Origin: Cuneatibacter caecimuris
GTDB lineage: Bacteria > Bacillota > Clostridia > Lachnospirales > Lachnospiraceae
Assembly (NCBI RefSeq): GCF_004216775.1
Contig: NZ_SGXF01000001.1
Location: 856,828 to 920,827 of the forward strand
Direction of reading: 5' to 3'
DNA: 64,000 nt
The translations under genes were made by a program, and so were the position numbers. The stretch's first letter is position 1. Each line of letters starts with the position of its first letter. Of this stretch, positions 54,036 to 62,131 are shown one piece after another. The notes under the pieces are model-generated. The model did not search any database and had not been told where the DNA came from. It worked only from the letters and a program-made list of their open reading frames with translations.

Positions 54036-54890
54036 TCAACCCACAATCTTTTTGATGTATTCCAGATCGTTTTTCAGCTTTTCATCTGAGGTCTCTTCGG
54101 AAGAGAAGTCTTCAAATGTCACATAGGAATCATATCCCACTTCCTTCAGTGCCTTAAAGATCCGCTCAAAATCTGCGTACCCGTCAGAGAAGGGAGCCCA
54201 GTCAGGAGCATATTTCTCCTTACCGTCCACTTCTTTCTTAATCCACTGGGCGTTCTTAATATGAACCAGGTCAAGATACTCTCCCAGGATTTCAAAAGCC
54301 ATCTTGTATTCTTCCAGACCCTCATAAATGGTGTTGCCGGTGTCATAAATCACACCGATATACCTGGGGTCAAAGTTGGAAGCCAGACGGTAAGCAGCGC
54401 TGGCAGAAGGGGTAATCGTACCCATGTGCATTTCGAAATCCGCCTTCACACCGTACTCTTTGGCCAGTTCCTGTACCTTTGTAAAACCTTCTACAGCCTC
54501 CTGATACAGCTTCTGATAACCCTTCTCAGGATCATATCTCAGACAGTTCACACGGATTCTGGAGCAGCCCATGATCCTGGCGGCCTTCATACATCTTGCG
54601 ATCTTCTCAGGATCGTCAGAGCATTCCAGATATGTAGCCAGCGCATTGATTTCCAGACCATGCTTTTCACACAGCGCTTTAATTTCAGGCGCCAGTTCAT
54701 CGATCTTTTCAATGTCATAGGTACAGCGGTTATTTCTCCAATAGGACGGATCTTCTGCCAGAATTTCGGGGTCAGTAGGGATCGCAGTCACACGGAAGTC
54801 CACGCCGTCGTAGCCATATTCTTTCATTTTAACCAATGCTTCTTCCGGAGTCATCTCCGGAACGCCTACGGTAAATACCGAGTATTTCAT
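54036..54890 (-). CDS. sugar phosphate isomerase/epimerase (AP endonuclease 2-like TIM barrel)
   Basis: 284 residues. The fold is indicated by MTPEEALVKMKEYGYDGVDFRV near the start, metal-ligand segments such as KADFEMHMGTITPS (Glu and His near 152), YIGVIYDTGNTIYEG (near 180), LVHIKNAQ (His near 212) and YVTFEDFSSEE (Glu near 260). Members interconvert ketoses or process uronic-acid derivatives; the exact substrate is not clear. It sits between the permease genes and the heparinase-like gene. Confidence 0.82.
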   Translation of the reverse strand: MKYSVFTVGVPEMTPEEALVKMKEYGYDGVDFRVTAIPTDPEILAEDPSYWRNNRCTYDIEKIDELAPEIKALCEKHGLEINALATYLECSDDPEKIARCMKAARIMGCSRIRVNCLRYDPEKGYQKLYQEAVEGFTKVQELAKEYGVKADFEMHMGTITPSASAAYRLASNFDPRYIGVIYDTGNTIYEGLEEYKMAFEILGEYLDLVHIKNAQWIKKEVDGKEKYAPDWAPFSDGYADFERIFKALKEVGYDSYVTFEDFSSEETSDEKLKNDLEYIKKIVG

Positions 54891-54908
54891 ATATTATGCC
54901 TCCTGATA

Positions 54909-55769
54909 TCAGCCCTTCAATCCACTGGTCGCAACGCCTTCCACGAAATATCTCTGCGTGAAGATGAATACGATGAACACAGGAATCAGGGCTACAGTAG
55001 CCGCGGCCATGATCAACTCATAGCTTGTGGTATACTGAGTATTAAAGGAACGCAGCATCAGCTGCAGAGTTTTCAGCTTAGAATCTGTTAAATAGATCAA
55101 CGGACCCATGAAGTCATTCCACTCAAAGGTAAAGGATGTGATAGCCAGTGTGGCAACTGCGGGTTTGGACAGCGGCAGCATAATTCTCCACCAGATGCCG
55201 TACTCGCTAAGGCCGTCAATTCTGGCCGCCTCAATCAGTTCATTCGGAATACCCATATAGAACTGACGCATCATGAACACGCCCATTGCTGTAAACGCAT
55301 GCATCAGGATAATGCCCAGATGGCTGTTGGTCAGACTGAATGCAGTCATCATCTTGAACTGAGGCACCATGTATACCTGCCAGGGAATAGAGATGGTCAT
55401 TACATAGAGCATAAACAGCAGGTCTCTTCCCTTAAACTCCAGCTTTGCAAACGCATACGCGGCAAAACTGGAAGTAGTGATCTGAAGGATCATGGTACAC
55501 AGTGTCAGCTTTGTAGTATTGAAGAAACCCAGGCCCAGAGGCTGTGCGGTCCAGATACGGGAATAGTTCTCCCAATGGAGAGTTTCCGGAATCAGACGGA
55601 AGGGGATCTCAAATACTGTGCTGGAAGTTTTCAGGGACGCGGACAACATCCAGATGAAAGGCACCAGCATCACCAATGCGCCTAAAATCAGCGCCAGGTA
55701 GAGGAAAATTTTTCCTATCAGCTTGCCAGCTGTCATTTTTGGTTTAACTCTTACTTTTGTTTCAGCCAT
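54909..55769 (-). CDS. carbohydrate ABC transporter permease (MalG type)
   Basis: 286 residues from ATG 55769 (MAETKVRVKPKM), preceded by AGGAGG. Six hydrophobic segments and the EAA loop NELIEAARIDGLSEYGIWWRIMLPLSKPA (about residues 185-213) that binds the ATPase. Its partner permease gene is immediately upstream. No ATPase gene lies in the locus, so it would share a general one such as MsmX. Confidence 0.9.
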   Translation of the reverse strand: MAETKVRVKPKMTAGKLIGKIFLYLALILGALVMLVPFIWMLSASLKTSSTVFEIPFRLIPETLHWENYSRIWTAQPLGLGFFNTTKLTLCTMILQITTSSFAAYAFAKLEFKGRDLLFMLYVMTISIPWQVYMVPQFKMMTAFSLTNSHLGIILMHAFTAMGVFMMRQFYMGIPNELIEAARIDGLSEYGIWWRIMLPLSKPAVATLAITSFTFEWNDFMGPLIYLTDSKLKTLQLMLRSFNTQYTTSYELIMAAATVALIPVFIVFIFTQRYFVEGVATSGLKG

Positions 55770-55784
55770 TTTCCTCACCTCCTA

Positions 55785-56723
55785 TTATAAATAGCTCGTG
55801 AAGCGTTTCTCCACGCGGAACTGGATCAATGTTACAATGATTACGATAATCAAAAGAATAACAGACAAAGCACTGGCATATCCATAACGATAGCTGACAA
55901 ACGCGCTGTTATAGATGTGATAAGCCAACACCTTGGTCGCCTCACCAGGACCGCCCTGGGTAGTGATGAACATGATATCGTAAGACTTGAAGGTGCTCAC
56001 GATCAGCATCATCAATACGAAGAAGGTGGTAGGAGTTACCGTGGGCCAGGTTACGTTAAAGAAACGTTTTACACTGTTGGCGCCATCGATTTTCGCTGCT
56101 TCATACAATTCACCAGGCACGCCCTGCAGAGCTGCCAGGTACACTACCATATAATAACCAATGCCTTTCCATACAGTCAGACCGATGATGGTAGGCATTG
56201 CCCATGTCGTAGAGGCCGCCCACTTAGGAGGATTTGCAATACCAATAGCCCGCAGAATTTCATTCACCGGACCCATCGTAGGGTTAAACAGAGCCATCCA
56301 TACAGCAGCAATTGCAACCAGAGACGCTACATAAGGGAAAAACAGAATCGAACGGAAGATCACGCGTCCTTTGATCTTGCAGTTCATTAAAATTGCCAGT
56401 AACAGTGACAAAATCAGTGTAATCGGCACGGTTACAACCGTATAATACAGGGTGTTCAGCAGGGAAATAGTAAAACTACTGTCCTTGGTAAACATGTAAA
56501 CGAAATTTTCCAGACCCACAAACTGAATCGGGTTGCTGGAATCCCACTGGCAAAAGCTCAGTGCGACCGAAAATACAATCGGCACGAATGTCAGGATTAA
56601 GAATCCCAGAAAATTCGGCAAAATAAAAGAATATGCAACCAGCGCTTTCTTTCTCTTATAGCTTCCGCTGGAAGGATTCTTCTTTTTTTTAGGCTGCAGG
56701 GCAGTTGCATTGGCTTCGCTCAT
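55785..56723 (-). CDS. sugar ABC transporter permease (MalF type)
   Basis: 312 residues from ATG 56723 (MSEANATAL), with GAGGAGG before it; the longer frame to 56753 is not used. The N-terminal tail is lysine-rich, followed by six hydrophobic segments and the EAA loop GELYEAAKIDGANSVKRFFNVTWPTVTP near residues 220-245. Functions with the second permease and the binding protein. Confidence 0.9.
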   Translation of the reverse strand: MSEANATALQPKKKKNPSSGSYKRKKALVAYSFILPNFLGFLILTFVPIVFSVALSFCQWDSSNPIQFVGLENFVYMFTKDSSFTISLLNTLYYTVVTVPITLILSLLLAILMNCKIKGRVIFRSILFFPYVASLVAIAAVWMALFNPTMGPVNEILRAIGIANPPKWAASTTWAMPTIIGLTVWKGIGYYMVVYLAALQGVPGELYEAAKIDGANSVKRFFNVTWPTVTPTTFFVLMMLIVSTFKSYDIMFITTQGGPGEATKVLAYHIYNSAFVSYRYGYASALSVILLIIVIIVTLIQFRVEKRFTSYL

Positions 56724-56753
56724 AAGCTGCCTCCTCTCGTTTCTTTTTTTCAA

Positions 56754-56790
56754 AGATAATGTTCCGGAATTGCCTCCCGGAACATTATCT
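56754..56790 (-). promoter_or_regulatory. intercistronic stem-loop after the solute-binding protein gene
   Basis: A perfect 14-bp stem (56754-56767 with 56777-56790) with a 9-nt loop in the 105-nt gap between the binding protein and the first permease. No T-run follows, so it is likely an mRNA-stabilising or partial-attenuation hairpin that lets the binding protein be made in excess, as known for malE-malF and similar operons. Confidence 0.65.
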
Positions 56791-56828
56791 CTGTGATCTA
56801 TTTCCTTCCGGAAATTAAGTTCCTTTTA

Positions 56829-58175
56829 TTACTTGACGTCCAGCTGTTCCTGAACCTTAGACTTCAGCAGTTCAATGCCTTCATCAATGCCTACGCTTCC
56901 TGTCATGATAGCGCTGTGCTGGTCATCAAATGCCTTAGATGCTGCCTTACCATTCTTAACCATAGGCTGCTCTACAACATACTCTTCCAGATCCAGATAC
57001 TTGGACAGGCCTTCAGGGCAATGCTCATAATCTTTAGCAAATCCATCGAAGATATCCAGTACTGCAGGAGAATTATAACCAGGAACGATACCTGTAGCGG
57101 CCAGAACCTTAGCACCTTCTTCACCACATACATACTGAACGAACTTCCATGCCCACTGAGGGTTCTTGCCATAAGCGCCTACAGCAACAGGAGTAACGCC
57201 GCCTACTGCAGTAGTATTGCCTTCGCCCTTGTCGTTCGGCAGTGCGCATACGCCCCAGTCAAAGGTGATCTTATCTTCAGTTGTCAGCTTCTCTTCTTCA
57301 AGCAGGTTGTTGATCTGCCATGTACCGATCTGGATCATAGCTGCCTGCTCATGCTGGAACACGTCTCTGTAGTGTGCGCTGGAAGCCTTGGCAGTACCAA
57401 AGTCCATTGCAACACCTTCATCCTGCATCTTAACCATTACTTCATAGTAAGGCTTCAGAGCGTCATATGTAGAAGTATCCATCTGGTTAAACTCTTTGAT
57501 TCTGCGAGCATACATATATACGTTGGAAGACCAGGTATGTGTGAAATGTCCGTATACCTTGTTTGATCCTTCACCAGAAGTCACCTGCTTGGCCAGTTCA
57601 TAGTACTCTTCCATGGTCATGCCATCTTCAGGATACTTCACGCCAGCTTCATCAAAGATGCGCTTGTTGTAGAAAATCAGGTTGTTGTCCTTACGGAAAG
57701 GAACACAATATGTCTTGCCGTCAACCTGTGTAGCCTCAACCAGACCGGAATAAGCCTTGGCATCCCATGTCTCGTCAGCTGCCAGCAGATCGTCCAGAGC
57801 CAGTACATGTCCCTGCTCGATCAGAGCGGACAGTCCGGGAAGACCCTTCATGAACACTACGTCCAGGTCGCTCTTGCCGCTGAGCTGTGTGGTAACAACG
57901 TCCTCATAGTTGTCAGCGTCGAACTCTGTAACTTCAACCTTCACGTTCGGATACTTTTTCATAAATCCGTCGATCATGGTTTTGTAGTACTGTGTCTTGG
58001 AATAGTCCCACAGAGAAACCTTCAGTGTAACCTCCTCTGCCGTGTCAACGGTAGACGGCTGTAATGCCGTGGGAGCTGCTGTGCTCTCAGTCTTTCCGTC
58101 GCTTCCACATCCTGCCAGCATACCAAGTCCCATGGTAGCAGACAGGCCTAACGCTACTGCTTTTTTGAATTTCAT
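56829..58175 (-). CDS. extracellular carbohydrate-binding lipoprotein of an ABC transporter
   Basis: 448 residues from ATG 58175 (MKFKKAVALGLSATMGLGMLAGC), preceded by GGAGGG. The lipobox LAGC puts the lipidated cysteine at residue 23, so it should be processed by Lgt. The family-1 binding-protein pattern follows: EEVTLKVSLWDYSKTQYYKTMIDGFMKKYPNVKVEVTEF and DLDVVFMKGLPGLSALIEQGHVLALDDLL. First gene of the operon, and its promoter lies upstream. Cargo is unknown; the neighbours suggest a uronic-acid-containing oligosaccharide. Confidence 0.93.
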   Translation of the reverse strand: MKFKKAVALGLSATMGLGMLAGCGSDGKTESTAAPTALQPSTVDTAEEVTLKVSLWDYSKTQYYKTMIDGFMKKYPNVKVEVTEFDADNYEDVVTTQLSGKSDLDVVFMKGLPGLSALIEQGHVLALDDLLAADETWDAKAYSGLVEATQVDGKTYCVPFRKDNNLIFYNKRIFDEAGVKYPEDGMTMEEYYELAKQVTSGEGSNKVYGHFTHTWSSNVYMYARRIKEFNQMDTSTYDALKPYYEVMVKMQDEGVAMDFGTAKASSAHYRDVFQHEQAAMIQIGTWQINNLLEEEKLTTEDKITFDWGVCALPNDKGEGNTTAVGGVTPVAVGAYGKNPQWAWKFVQYVCGEEGAKVLAATGIVPGYNSPAVLDIFDGFAKDYEHCPEGLSKYLDLEEYVVEQPMVKNGKAASKAFDDQHSAIMTGSVGIDEGIELLKSKVQEQLDVK

Positions 58176-58256
58176 AATTCTTACCCTCCACTCTCTTGAA
58201 TGTTTTTGTCCGGTCCTTACCTTTTTGCACAAACCCGAACGTCTCTTACAGTTAGT

Positions 58257-58285
58257 ATTGTATATTTTTCACAAGGAAATCTCAA
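58257..58285 (-). promoter_or_regulatory. promoter of the carbohydrate ABC operon
   Basis: On the minus strand TTGAGA (58280-58285), 17 nt, TACAAT (58257-58262), about 80 nt upstream of the binding protein ATG. The moderate match fits an activator-dependent promoter, for example one driven by the AraC-type response regulator. Confidence 0.6.
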
Positions 58286-58499
58286 GGAAATATTATATGA
58301 TTTTGTGTCCTATTTTATTTTCCTAACCTGTTTTTTCATTTTTACATGTAAAATTTTATTTTTCCATGTGTTATATTCTCCTTTGTTTGTTTCTTTTTCA
58401 CTTTAACCTGTTCATGTAGAAGAATTTATTGATATAATTTGCCAGTATTCTAACCTGTCCGCCCCGCTTTCTTTCATATTTTTATATAATTATTCAATG

Positions 58500-58521
58500 T
58501 TTTATAAAGAGCTTTATAAAA
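58500..58521. promoter_or_regulatory. 22-bp perfect palindrome upstream of the sensor kinase promoter
   Basis: TTTTATAAAG-AG-CTTTATAAAA, with arms at 58500-58509 and 58512-58521, ending 13 nt before the kinase -35 box. It is a plausible operator for a dimeric regulator. Confidence 0.55.
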
Positions 58522-58534
58522 CTTGCATTTTTCA

Positions 58535-58563
58535 TTGACTTTCTTCTATTATTATTCTATACT
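58535..58563 (+). promoter_or_regulatory. promoter of the two-component system
   Basis: TTGACT (58535-58540), 17 nt, TATACT (58558-58563). It lies about 55 nt upstream of the kinase start. Confidence 0.75.
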
Positions 58564-58624
58564 AAATTTAACTTTTTTTTGAATTGAAAACGTGTTAAAA
58601 TAAAGAACAGACAGGGTGATATGG

Positions 58625-60421
58625 ATGGAACTGTGGCATAGCCTGAAGTTTAAACTGATATTTTTTTGCTGTATTCTCACACTGGGGTTGTCTCTTTCCT
58701 TTGGGGTGTGGCTGTACCATACCACGCAGACCCAATACCGTTCCCAGCAGATTGACCATATCAGATATACGCAGGAAAATTCTCTGCTGAGCGTGAGTTC
58801 CTCTTTTCAGCAGCTTCAGCGTTACGCATATCTGATGTCCAACGACGCAGATATTTCCGCTTACCTGAACAGCCTGTCTATTTATGAAGAAGATTTTACT
58901 TATAAAGTAGTTAAAGCAGTTACTGCCGTTCAGACAATTTCCTCGTCAAACAGCGTCAGATATATTGATAAAATGATGCTTTCTTCCCGGCGCCATTATC
59001 ACTGTATCCTGAGCGGTTCTCTGTCCGGCAGCCAGAGCGATATTTATGATTTCTACCGGCTCTGCCCTCCTACTGATTCTATGTCTCTTTTTCCTTATAA
59101 GATATCAGAGAGCCCTTTTATCTATCGTTCCAGAGAAAGCACTGTTCTTCCTGTCAAATTCCGGGTATATACAAATTACTCGAAATATGCCGGGGATCTG
59201 TATATTGCATTGAATACAGACTTTTTTGCAGACGCCTTTGAATCTTTTCAGGAGTATTATCTGATCCTGGGGGATTACTGCTATTATGTACACGACGGGC
59301 AATTCCAGACTGTAGAGATTCCGATCAAAGAAGATATTTCCGCTTACAAGAGCGCTATGGTCAATCAGGGCAGCCGGCCTCTGATTACCGCCGCCGATGG
59401 TACTGAAATGATCTTGTCCGGTTCGCCTACCATGGATCTTTACCTGCTGAATCCCCTGCCAAAAGCAGGAATCGCCCTGCCTTTTGCCAATGTGCTTCTG
59501 GACGGGCTCCTGATTCTGGGCATTGTGATGTTCATCTTCTTTTTCTTCTATTTAATGATGCAGAAGTTTATTACCAGGCCGGTAAGGGAAATAAAGCGGC
59601 AGCTGCAGCAGATATCCAGAGGAGATTTTTCATTGCCCGGGGATGCCGGGGACCGGGGCGGCATCCGGGAATTTACAGAGATCTTCGTACAGCTGGACCA
59701 GGTATCCAGGGATTTGTCTGCAATGATCCTGCAGCTGCAGGCAGAGGAGGCAAATAAACGTAATTATGAATTTCGTCTGCTGCAAAATCAAATCCATCCG
59801 CATTTTATTTACAATACGCTGAATTCAATACGCTGGCTGGGCGAACTAAACGGGCTTCCCAGTATTGTGGATATGACCACCTCCCTTTCCAGCATGCTGA
59901 AAAAAGTATTCCGCAGCTCTTCTGAATGGACCACCGTGAGCGAAGAAGTTGCGTTTATCCGGGAATACGCTCACCTGCAGTCCTTCCGCTACGGCGATAC
60001 GTTCCGGATGGAATATGACATTCAAGATGAAAGCTTGTATGATGTCTGGATTCTGCGATTTACTCTTCAGCCGCTTGTGGAAAATGCAATATTTCATGGC
60101 ATTGAGCCATCCAGAAGGCGGGGCGTTATCCAGATTCGCATTTTCCGGGACGGCGGCGATCTAGTGCTGGACGTACGGGACAATGGCATCGGAATGGATC
60201 AGACGGAACTGGAGAATCTGATGTCTCATCCCGGACATACGGATCAGATTTCCGGCATCGGCATACGCAATATCCATCAGCGGATCTTTATGGAATTTGG
60301 AGCCCCCTATGGTTTGGAGATTGAAAGCGTTAAAAATGAGTTCACCTGTATCCATATCAGGATGCCCCTGCTGGCAGAGCAGCCGGAGGCAGCCGCGGCG
60401 GTACAGACTGTAAAACAATAA
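58625..60421 (+). CDS. sensor histidine kinase (YesM-like)
   Basis: 598 residues from ATG 58625, preceded by CAGGGTGAT; an in-frame GTG at 58616 is the alternative. A membrane segment at about residues 8-30, an extracellular sensor domain (about 35-285), a second membrane segment near 290-312, a HAMP region (about 315-365), the phosphorylated histidine in NQIHPHFIYNTLNSIRWL near 393, and an ATPase domain with the N-box LRFTLQPLVENAIFHGIEP and G-box DVRDNGIGM. It probably senses an extracellular sugar and phosphorylates the next gene's product, 10 nt away. Confidence 0.92.
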   Translation: MELWHSLKFKLIFFCCILTLGLSLSFGVWLYHTTQTQYRSQQIDHIRYTQENSLLSVSSSFQQLQRYAYLMSNDADISAYLNSLSIYEEDFTYKVVKAVTAVQTISSSNSVRYIDKMMLSSRRHYHCILSGSLSGSQSDIYDFYRLCPPTDSMSLFPYKISESPFIYRSRESTVLPVKFRVYTNYSKYAGDLYIALNTDFFADAFESFQEYYLILGDYCYYVHDGQFQTVEIPIKEDISAYKSAMVNQGSRPLITAADGTEMILSGSPTMDLYLLNPLPKAGIALPFANVLLDGLLILGIVMFIFFFFYLMMQKFITRPVREIKRQLQQISRGDFSLPGDAGDRGGIREFTEIFVQLDQVSRDLSAMILQLQAEEANKRNYEFRLLQNQIHPHFIYNTLNSIRWLGELNGLPSIVDMTTSLSSMLKKVFRSSSEWTTVSEEVAFIREYAHLQSFRYGDTFRMEYDIQDESLYDVWILRFTLQPLVENAIFHGIEPSRRRGVIQIRIFRDGGDLVLDVRDNGIGMDQTELENLMSHPGHTDQISGIGIRNIHQRIFMEFGAPYGLEIESVKNEFTCIHIRMPLLAEQPEAAAAVQTVKQ

Positions 60422-60431
60422 GGAGACTTTT

Positions 60432-62063
60432 ATGTATAAAATCTTAATTGCAGATGATGAACCGCTGGCGAGAATTGGCCTGTCAACGATGATCAGTTCT
60501 GCTTTCGACCAGGTAGAGCTGACAGGAAGTGTCCGGGACGGGCAGGAAGCAGTGGAAGCCATCCAGCAGAACATGCCTGATATTATTATCACCGACATTA
60601 AAATGCCTGTTATGGACGGGCTGGAGCTGCTTCAATATGTACATGAGCACTTTGAACCGCCGGTTCCTCTCTTTATTTTTCTGACCAGTTACGAAGATTT
60701 TCAGTATGTAAGGACAGCGCTGAAGCTGGAAGCATATGATTATTTGGTAAAAATGGAGTTTAATAAAGAAATCCTCACCCAGGTTTTGGAACGCGCTTTT
60801 CTGAAAGTTGATGAAGAGAGAAAAAAATATGCCCGCGCGGCGGAATCTGATGAACAGGCCAATACAAATCTATTTATTAACCGCTTTCTGTACCATCTGC
60901 TCAGCGGAGGTTATTATTCCGAGGAACAGGTTTTAGATATTGCCAGGGACTATCATCAGGATCTCAGCGCTGACAGATATCAGACAATCGCGTTGCAGCT
61001 CAGATACACTGATAAAATCGCAGGACAGAAAACGCAGTACAGCATGTATATGAATATCCTGAATGCCGTTAAAACTGTGATCAGCCGCTATACAAGATGT
61101 ATCATGGTGGCGTATAATCACCAGACAATCGGTATAATCCTGCTCCTGGACAAGGACGCGGATATGAAGAGTATCTGTAATCACGCGCTGTCCGACGCCG
61201 GGAACCTCTGCCGACAGTATTTCAATATCAAGCTTTGTTCCGGCGTGGGGATGGAGTCCGGCTCTGTTGTAGATGTTGCCTCCAGTTTTTCCTGCGCCCG
61301 CCGTGCTCTGAATGACGCCGCCGGTGCAGACGATATTATATTTTACAGCGTTAACCACCACCTGCATCAGAATGCCGATCCTAATTTCAGCATCAGCGAG
61401 CTGAATCATAATTTGATCACGGCTCTGGAGCATAATGATATCCTGCTGTTCGATAAAACCATAGAAACGCTGAGCGCCCAGCTGGATCAATCCAGCCCGG
61501 AGACAGTAATTAATATGATATCCTGCCTGATTCACTGGATCATCAACTGTCTGAGCAACGGCGAACAGCTGCTTGCAGACGCTTTTGCCAAAGAACCGCG
61601 GGGATACCAGGTGCTGTACACCTATCATTCCCGCACTGAAATATCCGCTTATCTCAGCAAAATTTCCCAGCTGGTCCGCGGGGTGATGCAGAAACAGCTC
61701 AATGATCCAAAATATAAGATCACAATGGATGCAAAAGCCTATATTCAGGAGCACATTTATAATAAGCTTTCTCTGAGCGAAGTTGCCTCCGCCATCGGGA
61801 TCAGTCAGAACTATCTGTCCTCTCTTTTCAAGCTTTATAATGATCTCGGGTTTTCGGATTATGTGGCAAGCCTGAAGATTAAAATGGCTCAGAAGCTTCT
61901 GGCTACAGAACATCTGAAGATCTATCAGGTGAGCGAAAAGCTGGGCTTTGATAATCCCCAGTATTTCAGTAAAGTATATAAAAAGTATACCGGTTACAGT
62001 CCGTCAGAATTTACTGCAGTCTCCCAGGAGCAGCAGTCAGGTTCCCGAGAGAAGGAGCACTGA
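60432..62063 (+). CDS. AraC-type response regulator (YesN-like)
   Basis: 543 residues. A receiver domain (residues 1-125) with acidic pocket DDE at 8-10, phosphoacceptor D55 in IIITDIKMPV, and the late lysine in DYLVKMEF near 107; a linker of about 300 residues; and a C-terminal pair of helix-turn-helix units (LSEVASAIGISQNYLSSLFKLYNDLGFSDYVASLKI, YQVSEKLGFDNPQYFSKVYKKYTGYSPSEF). Regulators of this kind normally switch on the neighbouring sugar ABC operon. Confidence 0.93.
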   Translation: MYKILIADDEPLARIGLSTMISSAFDQVELTGSVRDGQEAVEAIQQNMPDIIITDIKMPVMDGLELLQYVHEHFEPPVPLFIFLTSYEDFQYVRTALKLEAYDYLVKMEFNKEILTQVLERAFLKVDEERKKYARAAESDEQANTNLFINRFLYHLLSGGYYSEEQVLDIARDYHQDLSADRYQTIALQLRYTDKIAGQKTQYSMYMNILNAVKTVISRYTRCIMVAYNHQTIGIILLLDKDADMKSICNHALSDAGNLCRQYFNIKLCSGVGMESGSVVDVASSFSCARRALNDAAGADDIIFYSVNHHLHQNADPNFSISELNHNLITALEHNDILLFDKTIETLSAQLDQSSPETVINMISCLIHWIINCLSNGEQLLADAFAKEPRGYQVLYTYHSRTEISAYLSKISQLVRGVMQKQLNDPKYKITMDAKAYIQEHIYNKLSLSEVASAIGISQNYLSSLFKLYNDLGFSDYVASLKIKMAQKLLATEHLKIYQVSEKLGFDNPQYFSKVYKKYTGYSPSEFTAVSQEQQSGSREKEH

Positions 62064-62131
62064 ATTTTTTCCGGAAGGCACAGCGGTTTGACCACCGCTA
62101 TGTACATAAATTCTTTTAAGGAGAGAAAAAA

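Larger units (their letters stand above)
58176..58615. promoter_or_regulatory. divergent intergenic region between the ABC operon and the sensor kinase
   Basis: 440 nt, very A+T-rich, without a gene. It holds the two divergent promoters listed below and a 22-bp perfect palindrome at 58500-58521. The stretch 58290-58495 has only weak runs of T and no motif I can support. Confidence 0.6.
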